A stretch of DNA of 64,000 bases from M55B112 sp964539395 (GTDB lineage: Bacteria > Bacteroidota > Bacteroidia > Bacteroidales > GCA-2748055): NCBI GenBank assembly GCA_964539395.1, contig CAZIIU010000003.1:37025-101024 (forward strand), given 5' to 3'. Below are positions 34,836 to 42,573 of the stretch, in pieces; positions within the stretch are counted from its first letter, which is position 1; each line of letters begins with the position of its first letter. A program made the translations under genes and the position numbers. The notes beneath the pieces are model-generated. The model saw only the letters and a list, made by a program, of their open reading frames with translations. It had not been told where the DNA came from and searched no databases.

Positions 34836-35854
34836 TCTTATTCAGAACAACCATATGCTTCTTATTCCTTCTTCCGGCTCATTTTGTCATGGCACAGCTG
34901 GTGACTGTCAGGGGCAGTTTTGGTGCCGACTCTGCAATGATTGGTGAACAGATAATTTACAGAATTACTGTTGAATCGGCGGATGACGTTCAAATCAGTC
35001 TGCCCGTCTATTCCGATACCCTTTCAAGGGGGATTGAGATCCTGAAGGCCTCTGAAATTGATACTGCATTCAGCGAAGGGAAGCGGGTTATTTCAAGGGA
35101 ATACCTTGTAACCAGCTTCGAACCCGGATGGAACACGGTTCCACCGCAACCTGTTGCTTTTAAGGCATCCGGACTGGAAGATACAGTTTATACAACAACC
35201 CTGCTGCTCACCGTGCTTGCACCGGATGTAGACCCCGCTCAACCGATTAAACCGATCAAACCCCCGGTAAATACACCGCTTTCCCTGGTTGAGATTCTTC
35301 CCTGGCTGTTGTATGGATATGGTGCAGTTTTAGTCGTGGCAGCCCTGGTGCTTCTTGTCTGGTATTATACCAGAAAAAATAAGCATCCTGAAGAATTTTC
35401 CGCACATCCGCCGGAACCCGCCCATCTGGTTGCCTTTCGCGATCTGCAGCAGCTGGAAAGGGATGAACTGCCGAAGAAGGGGATGATTAAAGAGTACTAT
35501 ACCCGCCTTACAGAGATCATCAGGCTATATATTACCCGCCAATTTGAAATCCAGGCAATGGAGCTTACAACCCTGGAAATTCTGGAAGCATTTGCTGCCA
35601 GGACCTTCCTGGATCGTGAATTGCTGCTGCTGCTCGAAAAGCTCCTGGTACTGGCCGACCTGGTGAAATTTGCCAAAGAGGACCCGACACACGAGGAAAA
35701 TGTGATGCACATGCGCAGTGCTGTCAGTTTTGTTGAGCGAACGCACAGGTTGTTTCTAGCTGAGGATAACCGGAACAAAGAACCGGGTGAAGAAGATAAA
35801 GTGGCCATGGAAGACGAAGTTGAACTTGTAAAGCAGGAAGAAAAAAATGGATAG
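34832..35854 (+). CDS. Bat-operon membrane protein (periplasmic domain, one span, cytosolic helical domain)
   Basis: 340 residues. The signal peptide ends Val-Met-Ala-Gln near residue 22. A periplasmic beta domain (about 22-140) with the BatD-like opening Val-Thr-Val-Arg-Gly-Ser-Phe follows. A Pro-rich linker precedes a transmembrane helix at about 160-182, then an alpha-helical cytosolic part with Tyr-Tyr-Thr-Arg-Leu-Thr-Glu-Ile-Ile-Arg. It occupies the position between the DUF58 gene and batA typical for these operons and resembles DUF4381-like proteins. It probably belongs to the membrane complex with BatA/B. It overlaps both neighbours by a few bases. Confidence 0.75.
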   Translation: MILFRTTICFLFLLPAHFVMAQLVTVRGSFGADSAMIGEQIIYRITVESADDVQISLPVYSDTLSRGIEILKASEIDTAFSEGKRVISREYLVTSFEPGWNTVPPQPVAFKASGLEDTVYTTTLLLTVLAPDVDPAQPIKPIKPPVNTPLSLVEILPWLLYGYGAVLVVAALVLLVWYYTRKNKHPEEFSAHPPEPAHLVAFRDLQQLERDELPKKGMIKEYYTRLTEIIRLYITRQFEIQAMELTTLEILEAFAARTFLDRELLLLLEKLLVLADLVKFAKEDPTHEENVMHMRSAVSFVERTHRLFLAEDNRNKEPGEEDKVAMEDEVELVKQEEKNG

Positions 35855-36842
35855 TATCGTCTTTGCAAACCCCGGTTTTTTCTACCTCTTTATCAGTGTT
35901 TTACTGATGATCGCCTGGTACATTCTGCGGGGACGGAAGGCCACCGCAACCATGTCAGTTTCGGGGTTCGAGGGGTTTGATGAGAGATCTGCAGGATGGA
36001 GGGTACCTTTACGGCATGGCCTGTTTGTTCTGAGGATCATTGCAATTAGCCTCGTAATTATTGCTCTTGCCCGGCCACAGTCGACCAACAGGTGGGAGCA
36101 GGTTACTACAGAGGGGATCGATATCGTAATGGCAATCGATATCTCAGGATCAATGCAGGCGATGGATTTTAAGCCCGACCGGCTTGCTGCAGCCAGGGAA
36201 GTTGGAATGGAGTTCATTGCCTCCAGGCCCAACGACCGGTTCGGATTAGTGGTTTTTGCCGGGGAAAGCTTTACCCAGTGTCCGCTTACAACCGATAAAG
36301 CAGTTGTTATCAACTTTCTGAATGAACTTGATTTCGGCATGGTTGAAGATGGCACGGCTATCGGTATGGGCCTTGCAACAGCTGTTAACAGGATCAGGGA
36401 AAGCAAAACGGAGAGCAAGGTGATTATCCTGCTCACTGATGGAGTGAACAACAGGGGTGAAATCGGACCGGTAACAGCTGCTGAACTTGCATCAACCTAT
36501 GGCATACGCGTTTATACAATTGGAGTGGGGACACTTGGAACTGCACCTTTTCCTGTACAGGACATGTTCGGAAGGAGGGTGGTACAACAAATACAGGTGG
36601 AAATTGACGAGGAGGTGCTGAAAAAGATTTCCGTGCTTACAGGAGGGAAGTATTTCCGGGCAACCGATAAAAATAAACTCCGGGATATCTACAGTGAGAT
36701 CGATGTCATGGAGAAGACTCAGCTGGATGTAAAACAGTTCAGCAAGAGAAAGGATGAGTATTTTCCGCTCCTGCTGGCTGCGATAATTCTTCTCGGCTTT
36801 GAAGTTGTTTTAAGGTATACATTGTTCAGAACAATACCGTGA
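35847..36842 (+). CDS. batA: BatA, von Willebrand factor A membrane protein
   Basis: 331 residues: an N-terminal transmembrane segment (about 10-26), a second near 58-76, a periplasmic or cytosolic vWA domain and a C-terminal span (about 308-325). The metal-ion site Asp98-Ile-Ser100-Gly-Ser102 is intact, with the later Thr and Asp positions in Asp-Gly-Thr-Ala-Ile and Leu-Thr-Asp-Gly. Bat proteins were described in Bacteroides fragilis as needed for oxygen tolerance; the mechanism is unsettled. It overlaps batB by one base. Confidence 0.93.
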   Translation: MDSIVFANPGFFYLFISVLLMIAWYILRGRKATATMSVSGFEGFDERSAGWRVPLRHGLFVLRIIAISLVIIALARPQSTNRWEQVTTEGIDIVMAIDISGSMQAMDFKPDRLAAAREVGMEFIASRPNDRFGLVVFAGESFTQCPLTTDKAVVINFLNELDFGMVEDGTAIGMGLATAVNRIRESKTESKVIILLTDGVNNRGEIGPVTAAELASTYGIRVYTIGVGTLGTAPFPVQDMFGRRVVQQIQVEIDEEVLKKISVLTGGKYFRATDKNKLRDIYSEIDVMEKTQLDVKQFSKRKDEYFPLLLAAIILLGFEVVLRYTLFRTIP

Positions 36843-37891
36843 TGATGGAAGGATTGATGCAATTTGGTCATGAATACATGCTGTGGGGGTTACTGTTCCT
36901 GCCACTGGTCATATTTTTATACCTTCTCGCCCTTCAGCGCAGAAGAAAGGACCTGGATTTTTTTGGCGACAAGGAGTTAACAGGGTACCTGATGCCTGAG
37001 GCATCCATCTCTGCCTATCGCTGGAAAATTTTTCTGGTGATTACAGGACTGGCATTGTTGATCACCGGAGCAGCCGGTCCGCGTGTTGGTTCAATGTTGA
37101 AGGAGGTTGAACAGAAGGGGAGGGAGGTAATCATCGCCCTTGATGTTTCCAACAGCATGCTTGCTGAGGATGTTAAGCCATCTCGCATCGAAAGGGCCAA
37201 ACAATTAATAGGAAGAATGGTGGATGATATGAACAATGACAAAGTGGGACTGATCGTTTTTGCCGGTGATGCATATACGCAAATACCTATCACAGATGAT
37301 TACCCCAGTGTAAAGATGTTTCTTTCAACCACAGACCCCGGTATGGTGTCAAAACAAGGAACAGCAATCGGTACCGCCATAGAACTGGCAATCCGGTCGT
37401 TCCCCTCGGATGAGGCAGCTCTGGAAAACGATGAAACAGTTAAAAACAAGGCAATCATCGTGATCACCGACGGTGAAAATCACGAGGATGATGCGGTTGC
37501 AGCTGCAAAGAAGGCTGAAGAAAATGGGATAAAGGTGTTTACAATCGGGTTGGGGGATCCGGCCGGTGTGCCAATACCAGTGTCTCCGGGAAGCAGCGCT
37601 AAAAGGAGAAGCAAGGATGGTTCAGTAATAGTGAGCAAGCTCAACGAAAAGCTGCTGATGGAGATTGCGGCTGCGGGAGATGGGGCCTATATCCCGGTTG
37701 GAAGGATCAGTAACCTGATGGATGAACTGGATAAATTACAGAAAACTGAGATGAAGAAAAAGGTCTATGCAGATTATGCAGAGCGTTACCAGTATTTTGC
37801 CGGATTCGGACTGCTGTTTCTAATCATCGAATCGATGGTTCAGTTAAGAAAGAACCCTTTGATCAGGAGACTTAACCTTTTTGGAAACTGA
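36842..37891 (+). CDS. batB: BatB, von Willebrand factor A membrane protein
   Basis: 349 residues from ATG 36842, which overlaps the batA stop. The architecture is as in BatA: N-terminal spans (about 14-30 and 63-80), a vWA domain with Asp101-Val-Ser103-Asn-Ser105 and a C-terminal span near 318-335. Val-Ile-Thr-Asp-Gly-Glu-Asn-His supplies the later metal ligand. BatA and BatB presumably pair in the inner membrane. A 108-base gap to batC holds no recognised promoter. Confidence 0.93.
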   Translation: MMEGLMQFGHEYMLWGLLFLPLVIFLYLLALQRRRKDLDFFGDKELTGYLMPEASISAYRWKIFLVITGLALLITGAAGPRVGSMLKEVEQKGREVIIALDVSNSMLAEDVKPSRIERAKQLIGRMVDDMNNDKVGLIVFAGDAYTQIPITDDYPSVKMFLSTTDPGMVSKQGTAIGTAIELAIRSFPSDEAALENDETVKNKAIIVITDGENHEDDAVAAAKKAEENGIKVFTIGLGDPAGVPIPVSPGSSAKRRSKDGSVIVSKLNEKLLMEIAAAGDGAYIPVGRISNLMDELDKLQKTEMKKKVYADYAERYQYFAGFGLLFLIIESMVQLRKNPLIRRLNLFGN

Positions 37892-37999
37892 TTTAGTGAA
37901 TATGCCATGTTTAAAGATTACATGCATCCGAATGCAGACAGATCATATGAAACCATCCGTTGATGGCAGAGAATAATGAATGAAAACATAGATTGACTA

Positions 38000-38764
38000 G
38001 TGATGAGAATTGTATTAATAGTTATTTGCCTGATGATACCCCTTGTGCTGTCCGGACAAGAAGAACAGAAGTATATCAGGGAGGGCTATAAAGCATATAT
38101 GGAGGAGGAATACAGCAATGCTGAGATTGAATTCAGAAAGGCAGAAGAGGCAAACAGGAACTCCTATATTGCTAAGTACAACACCTCCGCGGCACTTTAC
38201 CAGCAAAAGCAGGTTGAAGAGGCCGGCAAGCGTTTTGCACAACTGATGGAAGAGACCACCGATCCTTCAGAGCAGGCCAAATTATTGCATAATATGGGAA
38301 ATGTTTTTACCGAAGGGCAACAGTACAAGGAGGCAGTGGAAGCCTACAAGAGAAGCCTGAAACTGAATCCGGCTGATGCGGATACCCGTTATAACCTTGC
38401 CTATGCGCTGGATAAGCTGAAAGAGCAGGAACAGCAGCAGCAGAACCAGGATCAGGACAATCAGAAAGAGAACCAGGATCAGGACAATCAGCAGCAGCAA
38501 AACCAGGATCAGGACGATCAGCAGCAGGAAGATCAGAAAGAGAAGCAGGATGAGCAGCAAGAACAGGAGAAAGAGCAGGAGCAGAATCAGCAACAGCAGG
38601 AAGAGCAGGAGAAGGGACAGCCGGAACAGTCACAACAGGAGCTGAGCCAGGAAGAGGCCGAAAGGTTGCTGAACGCGATCCTTCAGAAAGAGAAGGAAAT
38701 TAAAGAGGAGGTTGATAAAAAGAGGGCCCAGCAGGCAAAAATCAAAACCGATAAAGATTGGTAG
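38000..38764 (+). CDS. batC: BatC, TPR protein with Gln/Glu-rich tail
   Basis: 254 residues. The signal peptide is about 19 residues (Ile-Val-Ile-Cys-Leu-Met-Ile-Pro-Leu-Val-Leu-Ser-Gly). Three TPR units span about residues 20-138. A long low-complexity Gln/Asp/Glu/Lys tract (about 142-225) follows, and a charged helix ends the protein. The TPR part suggests a periplasmic adaptor for the other Bat proteins. The Gln tract is built from short CAG/GAT-rich units and could vary in length between strains. It overlaps the reading region of batD. Confidence 0.88.
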   Translation: MMRIVLIVICLMIPLVLSGQEEQKYIREGYKAYMEEEYSNAEIEFRKAEEANRNSYIAKYNTSAALYQQKQVEEAGKRFAQLMEETTDPSEQAKLLHNMGNVFTEGQQYKEAVEAYKRSLKLNPADADTRYNLAYALDKLKEQEQQQQNQDQDNQKENQDQDNQQQQNQDQDDQQQEDQKEKQDEQQEQEKEQEQNQQQQEEQEKGQPEQSQQELSQEEAERLLNAILQKEKEIKEEVDKKRAQQAKIKTDKDW

Positions 38765-38769
38765 ACCTT

Positions 38770-40635
38770 ATGCCGGTAAAACAGAACATATTGATTTCAC
38801 TTTTGATTGGTACAACAGTATTCCTTCATGCACAGGATTCCGAATTTGTTGCTACCGCACCTGCAACCGTGCAGGCGGGTCAGCAATTTCAATATACCAT
38901 TGAGGGAAAAGAAAAAGGGGATATCGAGTTACCGGTACTGGAGCATTTCGACTACCTGGCCGGACCATATATCAATATTTCTTCCTCAACACAATGGATC
39001 AATGGTAAGATGTCGGCAAAAACCACCGCTTCATACACTTACATCCTAAGGGGAAACAGTCCGGGCGATTATACCATCTCCCCTGCAAAGGTAAAGGTGA
39101 AACGAGAAACATATGAGACCAATTCTGTTCAGGTTACTGTAGTTGGGTCCGCTTCACCTTCCGGAGGTTTATCATCAGGGAACCCTTCCGGGGGACAGTC
39201 TCAGCAGACTTCCCAACCCGGAGAAGCAGGGACCGGACAGTTATCAGAACAGCCTGTATTCCTCAGGGTGCTGCCATCAAAAACCTCTGTCTATGTCGGC
39301 GAACAGTTTGTTTCTGAGTTAAAGGTATATACAAGGGTTAATACAAGACCCTCAGGGGGACTTAAGGAGGTACCCTATGAGGGATTTTTCAAGCATTCAA
39401 TTGAAGCTGACCAGGTCACTTCGAGGGAAAATATCGGGGGAAAGGATCATGTAACCCAGGTGCTGCAAAGGCACGTACTGATACCCCAAAAATCAGGCAG
39501 GATGGTCATTGAGCCTTTTATGTCCGAGTGGACCGTTCCACAGCGGGTAACAACGCAGCGTCCCCGAAGCCCTTTTGACGACTTTTTCAATGATCCCTTC
39601 TTCGACAGGGTCCAGGAAGTACCGGTGAAAATTTCTACCCGACCCGTTACAATCAACGTTAAACCACTGCCTGATGGTGCACCATCAGGTTTTACCGGTG
39701 GTGTTGGTGATCTGAATATGACAGCAAAGTTGTCATCCGACAAAGTTAAAGTGAACGATGCCATCAGCCTGTCAGTTATAGTTTCAGGAACCGGTAACAT
39801 ATCCCTGATCGGGGCCCCGAATATCAGCTTCCCTCCGAATCATGATGTCTATGAGACGACCAAATCTTTGAAAATAAACACTTCAGGTAACAGGGTTTCC
39901 GGCTCGGTTACCTTTGAATACCCAATTGTCGTACGCCATGCCGGCAATTTCAGGATTGCACCTGTTAATTTTTCCTGGTTTGACCCGGTGCAGGAGAGGT
40001 ACAGGACCATCACAACAGATGAATTTAACTTTACGGTTGAGAAGGGCGAAGGTATGGACCAGGGGGGCCAGGTTTATTTGCCGGGTATAAGGGGTGATGC
40101 AGTGCAGGATATCGGAACCGATATTCTTGATATCAAACGTTCGGTTCCGGTATTCACACCGATTGGCAGATCGCCCATCGGGAGCATTACCTATTGGATA
40201 TTGTATGTACTGTTCTTTATTCTCTTCCTTCTGATTATGTTCATCCTTCATCTTCATTACAAGCGAAGGGCCGATATGCGGCTAGTCAGAAACAGAAAAG
40301 CCAGTAAAATGGCACGGAGCAGACTTCGCCTTGCAGAGAAAGCCAGAAAAGCGAATGACGCGGAAAAGTTTTTCGAAGAGATTGAAAAAGCGATCTGGGG
40401 ATACCTCGCAGATAAACTTGGAATTGAATTGTCTGCATTATCGCGTGACACCGTTTCTGCACTTCTTGCAGGAACCGGCGTACCAGAAGAGTTGAAGGAG
40501 GAGGTAGTAAGAATTATTGATGAATGTGAGTTTTCAAGGTATGCACCCTCTCCCGGGAAAACCGATATGCCCGCACTCTACAGAGACGGGGTTAAATTAT
40601 TGAACAACCTGGAACATAATATTCGTGTACGATGA
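38770..40635 (+). CDS. batD: BatD, oxygen-tolerance membrane protein
   Basis: 621 residues from ATG 38770; a TTG 12 bases earlier overlaps batC and is less likely. The signal peptide ends near Phe-Leu-His-Ala-Gln. Beta-sandwich repeats typical of BatD follow (Val-Gln-Ala-Gly-Gln-Gln-Phe-Gln-Tyr-Thr, later Val-Tyr-Val-Gly-Glu-Gln-Phe and Val-Lys-Val-Asn-Asp-Ala-Ile). A transmembrane helix lies near 478-500, then a basic cytosolic helical tail. A Ser/Gly/Gln-rich linker near 128-165 separates the first two domains. It overlaps batE by 4 bases. Confidence 0.92.
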   Translation: MPVKQNILISLLIGTTVFLHAQDSEFVATAPATVQAGQQFQYTIEGKEKGDIELPVLEHFDYLAGPYINISSSTQWINGKMSAKTTASYTYILRGNSPGDYTISPAKVKVKRETYETNSVQVTVVGSASPSGGLSSGNPSGGQSQQTSQPGEAGTGQLSEQPVFLRVLPSKTSVYVGEQFVSELKVYTRVNTRPSGGLKEVPYEGFFKHSIEADQVTSRENIGGKDHVTQVLQRHVLIPQKSGRMVIEPFMSEWTVPQRVTTQRPRSPFDDFFNDPFFDRVQEVPVKISTRPVTINVKPLPDGAPSGFTGGVGDLNMTAKLSSDKVKVNDAISLSVIVSGTGNISLIGAPNISFPPNHDVYETTKSLKINTSGNRVSGSVTFEYPIVVRHAGNFRIAPVNFSWFDPVQERYRTITTDEFNFTVEKGEGMDQGGQVYLPGIRGDAVQDIGTDILDIKRSVPVFTPIGRSPIGSITYWILYVLFFILFLLIMFILHLHYKRRADMRLVRNRKASKMARSRLRLAEKARKANDAEKFFEEIEKAIWGYLADKLGIELSALSRDTVSALLAGTGVPEELKEEVVRIIDECEFSRYAPSPGKTDMPALYRDGVKLLNNLEHNIRVR

Positions 40636-41387
40636 GGCAATTCATTTCAATATCCCTGGTTTTAATTCCAATAGCGCTGTTTGGAGCCGAAAATACAGAC
40701 TCGCTATACATCAGTGCAGGAAAAGCATATACGGAAGGCGGGTTTGAAGAGGCGATGGAAACTTACAACGGTTTGGTTGAACTTGGAGTTGAATCGCCCG
40801 ATCTTTATTATAACATGGGGAATGCCGCATTCAGGTCAAATGAACTTGGATTTGCAGTTCTCTATTATGAAAAAGCCCTGAAGCTGGATCCATCACATGA
40901 GGAGGCCCTCAGGAACCTGGCATATGTTTCAAGGTATAAAGTGGATCAGCTGGAAAGCGTTCCTGAATTATTTATCCGTGGATGGATCAGGCATTTGTAT
41001 CAATTATTTTCCCTGCATGCGTGGAGTTATATTGCACTGGTAATGTTTGGGCTGGTACTATCCGGTATTCTGGCATATGTTTTTTCTTCATTCATGGTGG
41101 TTAAAAAGACAGGCTTTTTTGTCGGACTGACGGCGTTTATCTTATTTGTTCTTTCACTCACTGCTGCTTCCAACAGGCACTCAGAGCTTTTGGCTCCCGA
41201 CAGGGCTGTGATCATTCATCCCTCGGTGGTGGTGAAAAGCACACCCAGCCTTTCGGGTACAGATCTGTTTGTATTGCACGAAGGAACAAAAGTGAAAACC
41301 AATGATCGTGTCAACGGTTGGTTGGAAATCTCGATCAGCGACGGAAGGGTAGGGTGGATTCCTGTTGAATCTCTGGCTGTTATCTGA
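40632..41387 (+). CDS. batE: BatE, TPR and SH3-domain membrane protein
   Basis: 251 residues. The signal peptide ends near Leu-Phe-Gly-Ala-Glu. Two to three TPR units (about 22-100) are followed by two transmembrane helices (about 130-152 and 158-175). A C-terminal bacterial SH3-like domain has Val-Lys-Ser-Thr-Pro-Ser and Gly-Arg-Val-Gly-Trp-Ile-Pro. It is the last gene of the Bat operon. The SH3 part suggests contact with peptidoglycan or a periplasmic partner. Its last bases overlap the convergent acylphosphatase gene. Confidence 0.92.
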   Translation: MRQFISISLVLIPIALFGAENTDSLYISAGKAYTEGGFEEAMETYNGLVELGVESPDLYYNMGNAAFRSNELGFAVLYYEKALKLDPSHEEALRNLAYVSRYKVDQLESVPELFIRGWIRHLYQLFSLHAWSYIALVMFGLVLSGILAYVFSSFMVVKKTGFFVGLTAFILFVLSLTAASNRHSELLAPDRAVIIHPSVVVKSTPSLSGTDLFVLHEGTKVKTNDRVNGWLEISISDGRVGWIPVESLAVI

Positions 41388-41667
41388 TAGTGAAACCCTG
41401 ATGGCCCTTTACTTCTCCCGGGTAAACCTGTAAGCCATCGACCCTCGCCATAGCCGGACCTGTATTGCACCAATTGATCATTGCATCCAGCTTTGCCGGG
41501 GGACCTTCAATTTCAAGATAGACAGAACCGTTCGGCCTGTTTTTTACAACCCCTGTTATTCCGAGTCTGAGGGCTTCATTTTGTGCTGTATACCTGAAAC
41601 CAACACCCTGTACCCGCCCGGTTACCTCCAGTTTATAATGAGCTGTTTCATGGTTTTTCTCCATCAT
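41380..41667 (-). CDS. acyP: Acylphosphatase
   Basis: 95 residues. The acylphosphatase fold has the active-site loop Gly-Arg-Val-Gln-Gly-Val-Gly-Phe-Arg25 and Asn43 in Val-Lys-Asn-Arg-Pro-Asn-Gly. It hydrolyses carboxyl-phosphate bonds such as acetyl phosphate or 1,3-bisphosphoglycerate. ATGs at 41667 and 41664 are both possible starts. It converges on batE and overlaps it by 8 bases at the 3' ends, which is unusual but clearly supported by both frames. Confidence 0.94.
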   Translation of the reverse strand: MMEKNHETAHYKLEVTGRVQGVGFRYTAQNEALRLGITGVVKNRPNGSVYLEIEGPPAKLDAMINWCNTGPAMARVDGLQVYPGEVKGHQGFTIR

Positions 41668-41813
41668 TCCCGAACTATTTTATGCTAAAATTGTTTAATG
41701 ATATATATTTTTAATTAAACATTTATGTAGATCAAATACAGTGTATGATCGGATAATTAATCCTCACGGATAATAAGGTCTGTAAATGATATACGGTTCA
41801 AAAATACAAAACG

Positions 41814-42353
41814 ATGAGAACATACATTTTATTAACCGTCCTGTTTTTTAAAACGATTACAATGATGAATGCTCAAACCACATTTCATGATTTCACAGTG
41901 CTGGACATCAATGGAAATGAATATCCGCTTGCACAATTGAAGGGAAAGAAAGTCCTTGTTGTGAACACAGCTTCTAAATGCGGGCTTACACCACAGTATG
42001 ATGCACTACAATCACTCTACGAGAATTACGGGGGTAGTGATTTTGTGATCATAGGCTTTCCTGCCAATAATTTCATGAATCAGGAGCCCGGTACCAATGA
42101 GGAGATTGCTGACTTTTGCGAGGTGAATTATGGGGTTACATTTCCGATGATGGGTAAAATATCTGTTAAGGGCAGTGACCAGCATCCTTTGTACAAATGG
42201 CTCACCAGCAAGGAAGAGAATGGAAAAGAGAGCAGCAGTGTATCCTGGAACTTTCAAAAGTACATGATCGATGAAGAGGGACGGCTCGTCGGACATTTCA
42301 GTCCGAGAACGAAACCGGACCATGAAAAGATAGTTTCCTGGATCAACGAATAA
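41814..42353 (+). CDS. Exported two-cysteine glutathione-peroxidase family thiol peroxidase
   Basis: 179 residues. The signal peptide is about 20 residues (ending Met-Met-Asn-Ala-Gln), so it acts in the periplasm. Peroxidatic Cys56 in Thr-Ala-Ser-Lys-Cys-Gly-Leu-Thr is supported by Gln90, Trp145 and Asn146. Cys102 in Asp-Phe-Cys-Glu-Val-Asn-Tyr-Gly-Val-Thr-Phe-Pro matches the resolving cysteine of yeast Orp1-type enzymes. It is therefore more likely thioredoxin-like-dependent than glutathione-dependent. The usual Pro-Cys-Asn-Gln-Phe loop is Pro-Ala-Asn-Asn-Phe here. Its place near the oxygen-tolerance operon is suggestive, but it is transcribed separately. Confidence 0.9.
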   Translation: MRTYILLTVLFFKTITMMNAQTTFHDFTVLDINGNEYPLAQLKGKKVLVVNTASKCGLTPQYDALQSLYENYGGSDFVIIGFPANNFMNQEPGTNEEIADFCEVNYGVTFPMMGKISVKGSDQHPLYKWLTSKEENGKESSSVSWNFQKYMIDEEGRLVGHFSPRTKPDHEKIVSWINE

Positions 42354-42360
42354 GAAAATC

Positions 42361-42450
42361 CAGTCCGGACATGATATTCTTTCAGTCCGGACCCGATTTA
42401 GTCCGGATCCGAATTTCTTTCAGTCCGGACCCGATTTTCTTTCAGTCTGC
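42361..42450. repeat. 22-bp imperfect tandem repeats after the peroxidase gene
   Basis: Units beginning (C)AGTCCGGA start at 42361, 42383, 42400 and 42421, with a broken fifth at 42443. Lengths are 22, 17, 21 and 22 bases. They begin 7 bases after the stop codon. The TCCGGA core is palindromic. The remainder of the 42354-42573 spacer holds nothing else I can name. Confidence 0.85.
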
Positions 42451-42573
42451 CCACGAGGAAATTAATATACTCTTCCCTGGATTCTTTATTGCTGAACCAC
42501 TCTTAACAGTACAGGGATTTTCGAAAGCCTCAGCCTGATCGTCATGCCTCTGTTTTTGTCCTGTTAAGCGCAA

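Noticed and set aside
38282..38633. Leu/Ile-rich or Pro/Ala-rich minus-strand frames opposite batC
   Set aside because: They are antisense readings of the Gln/Glu-rich batC tract.
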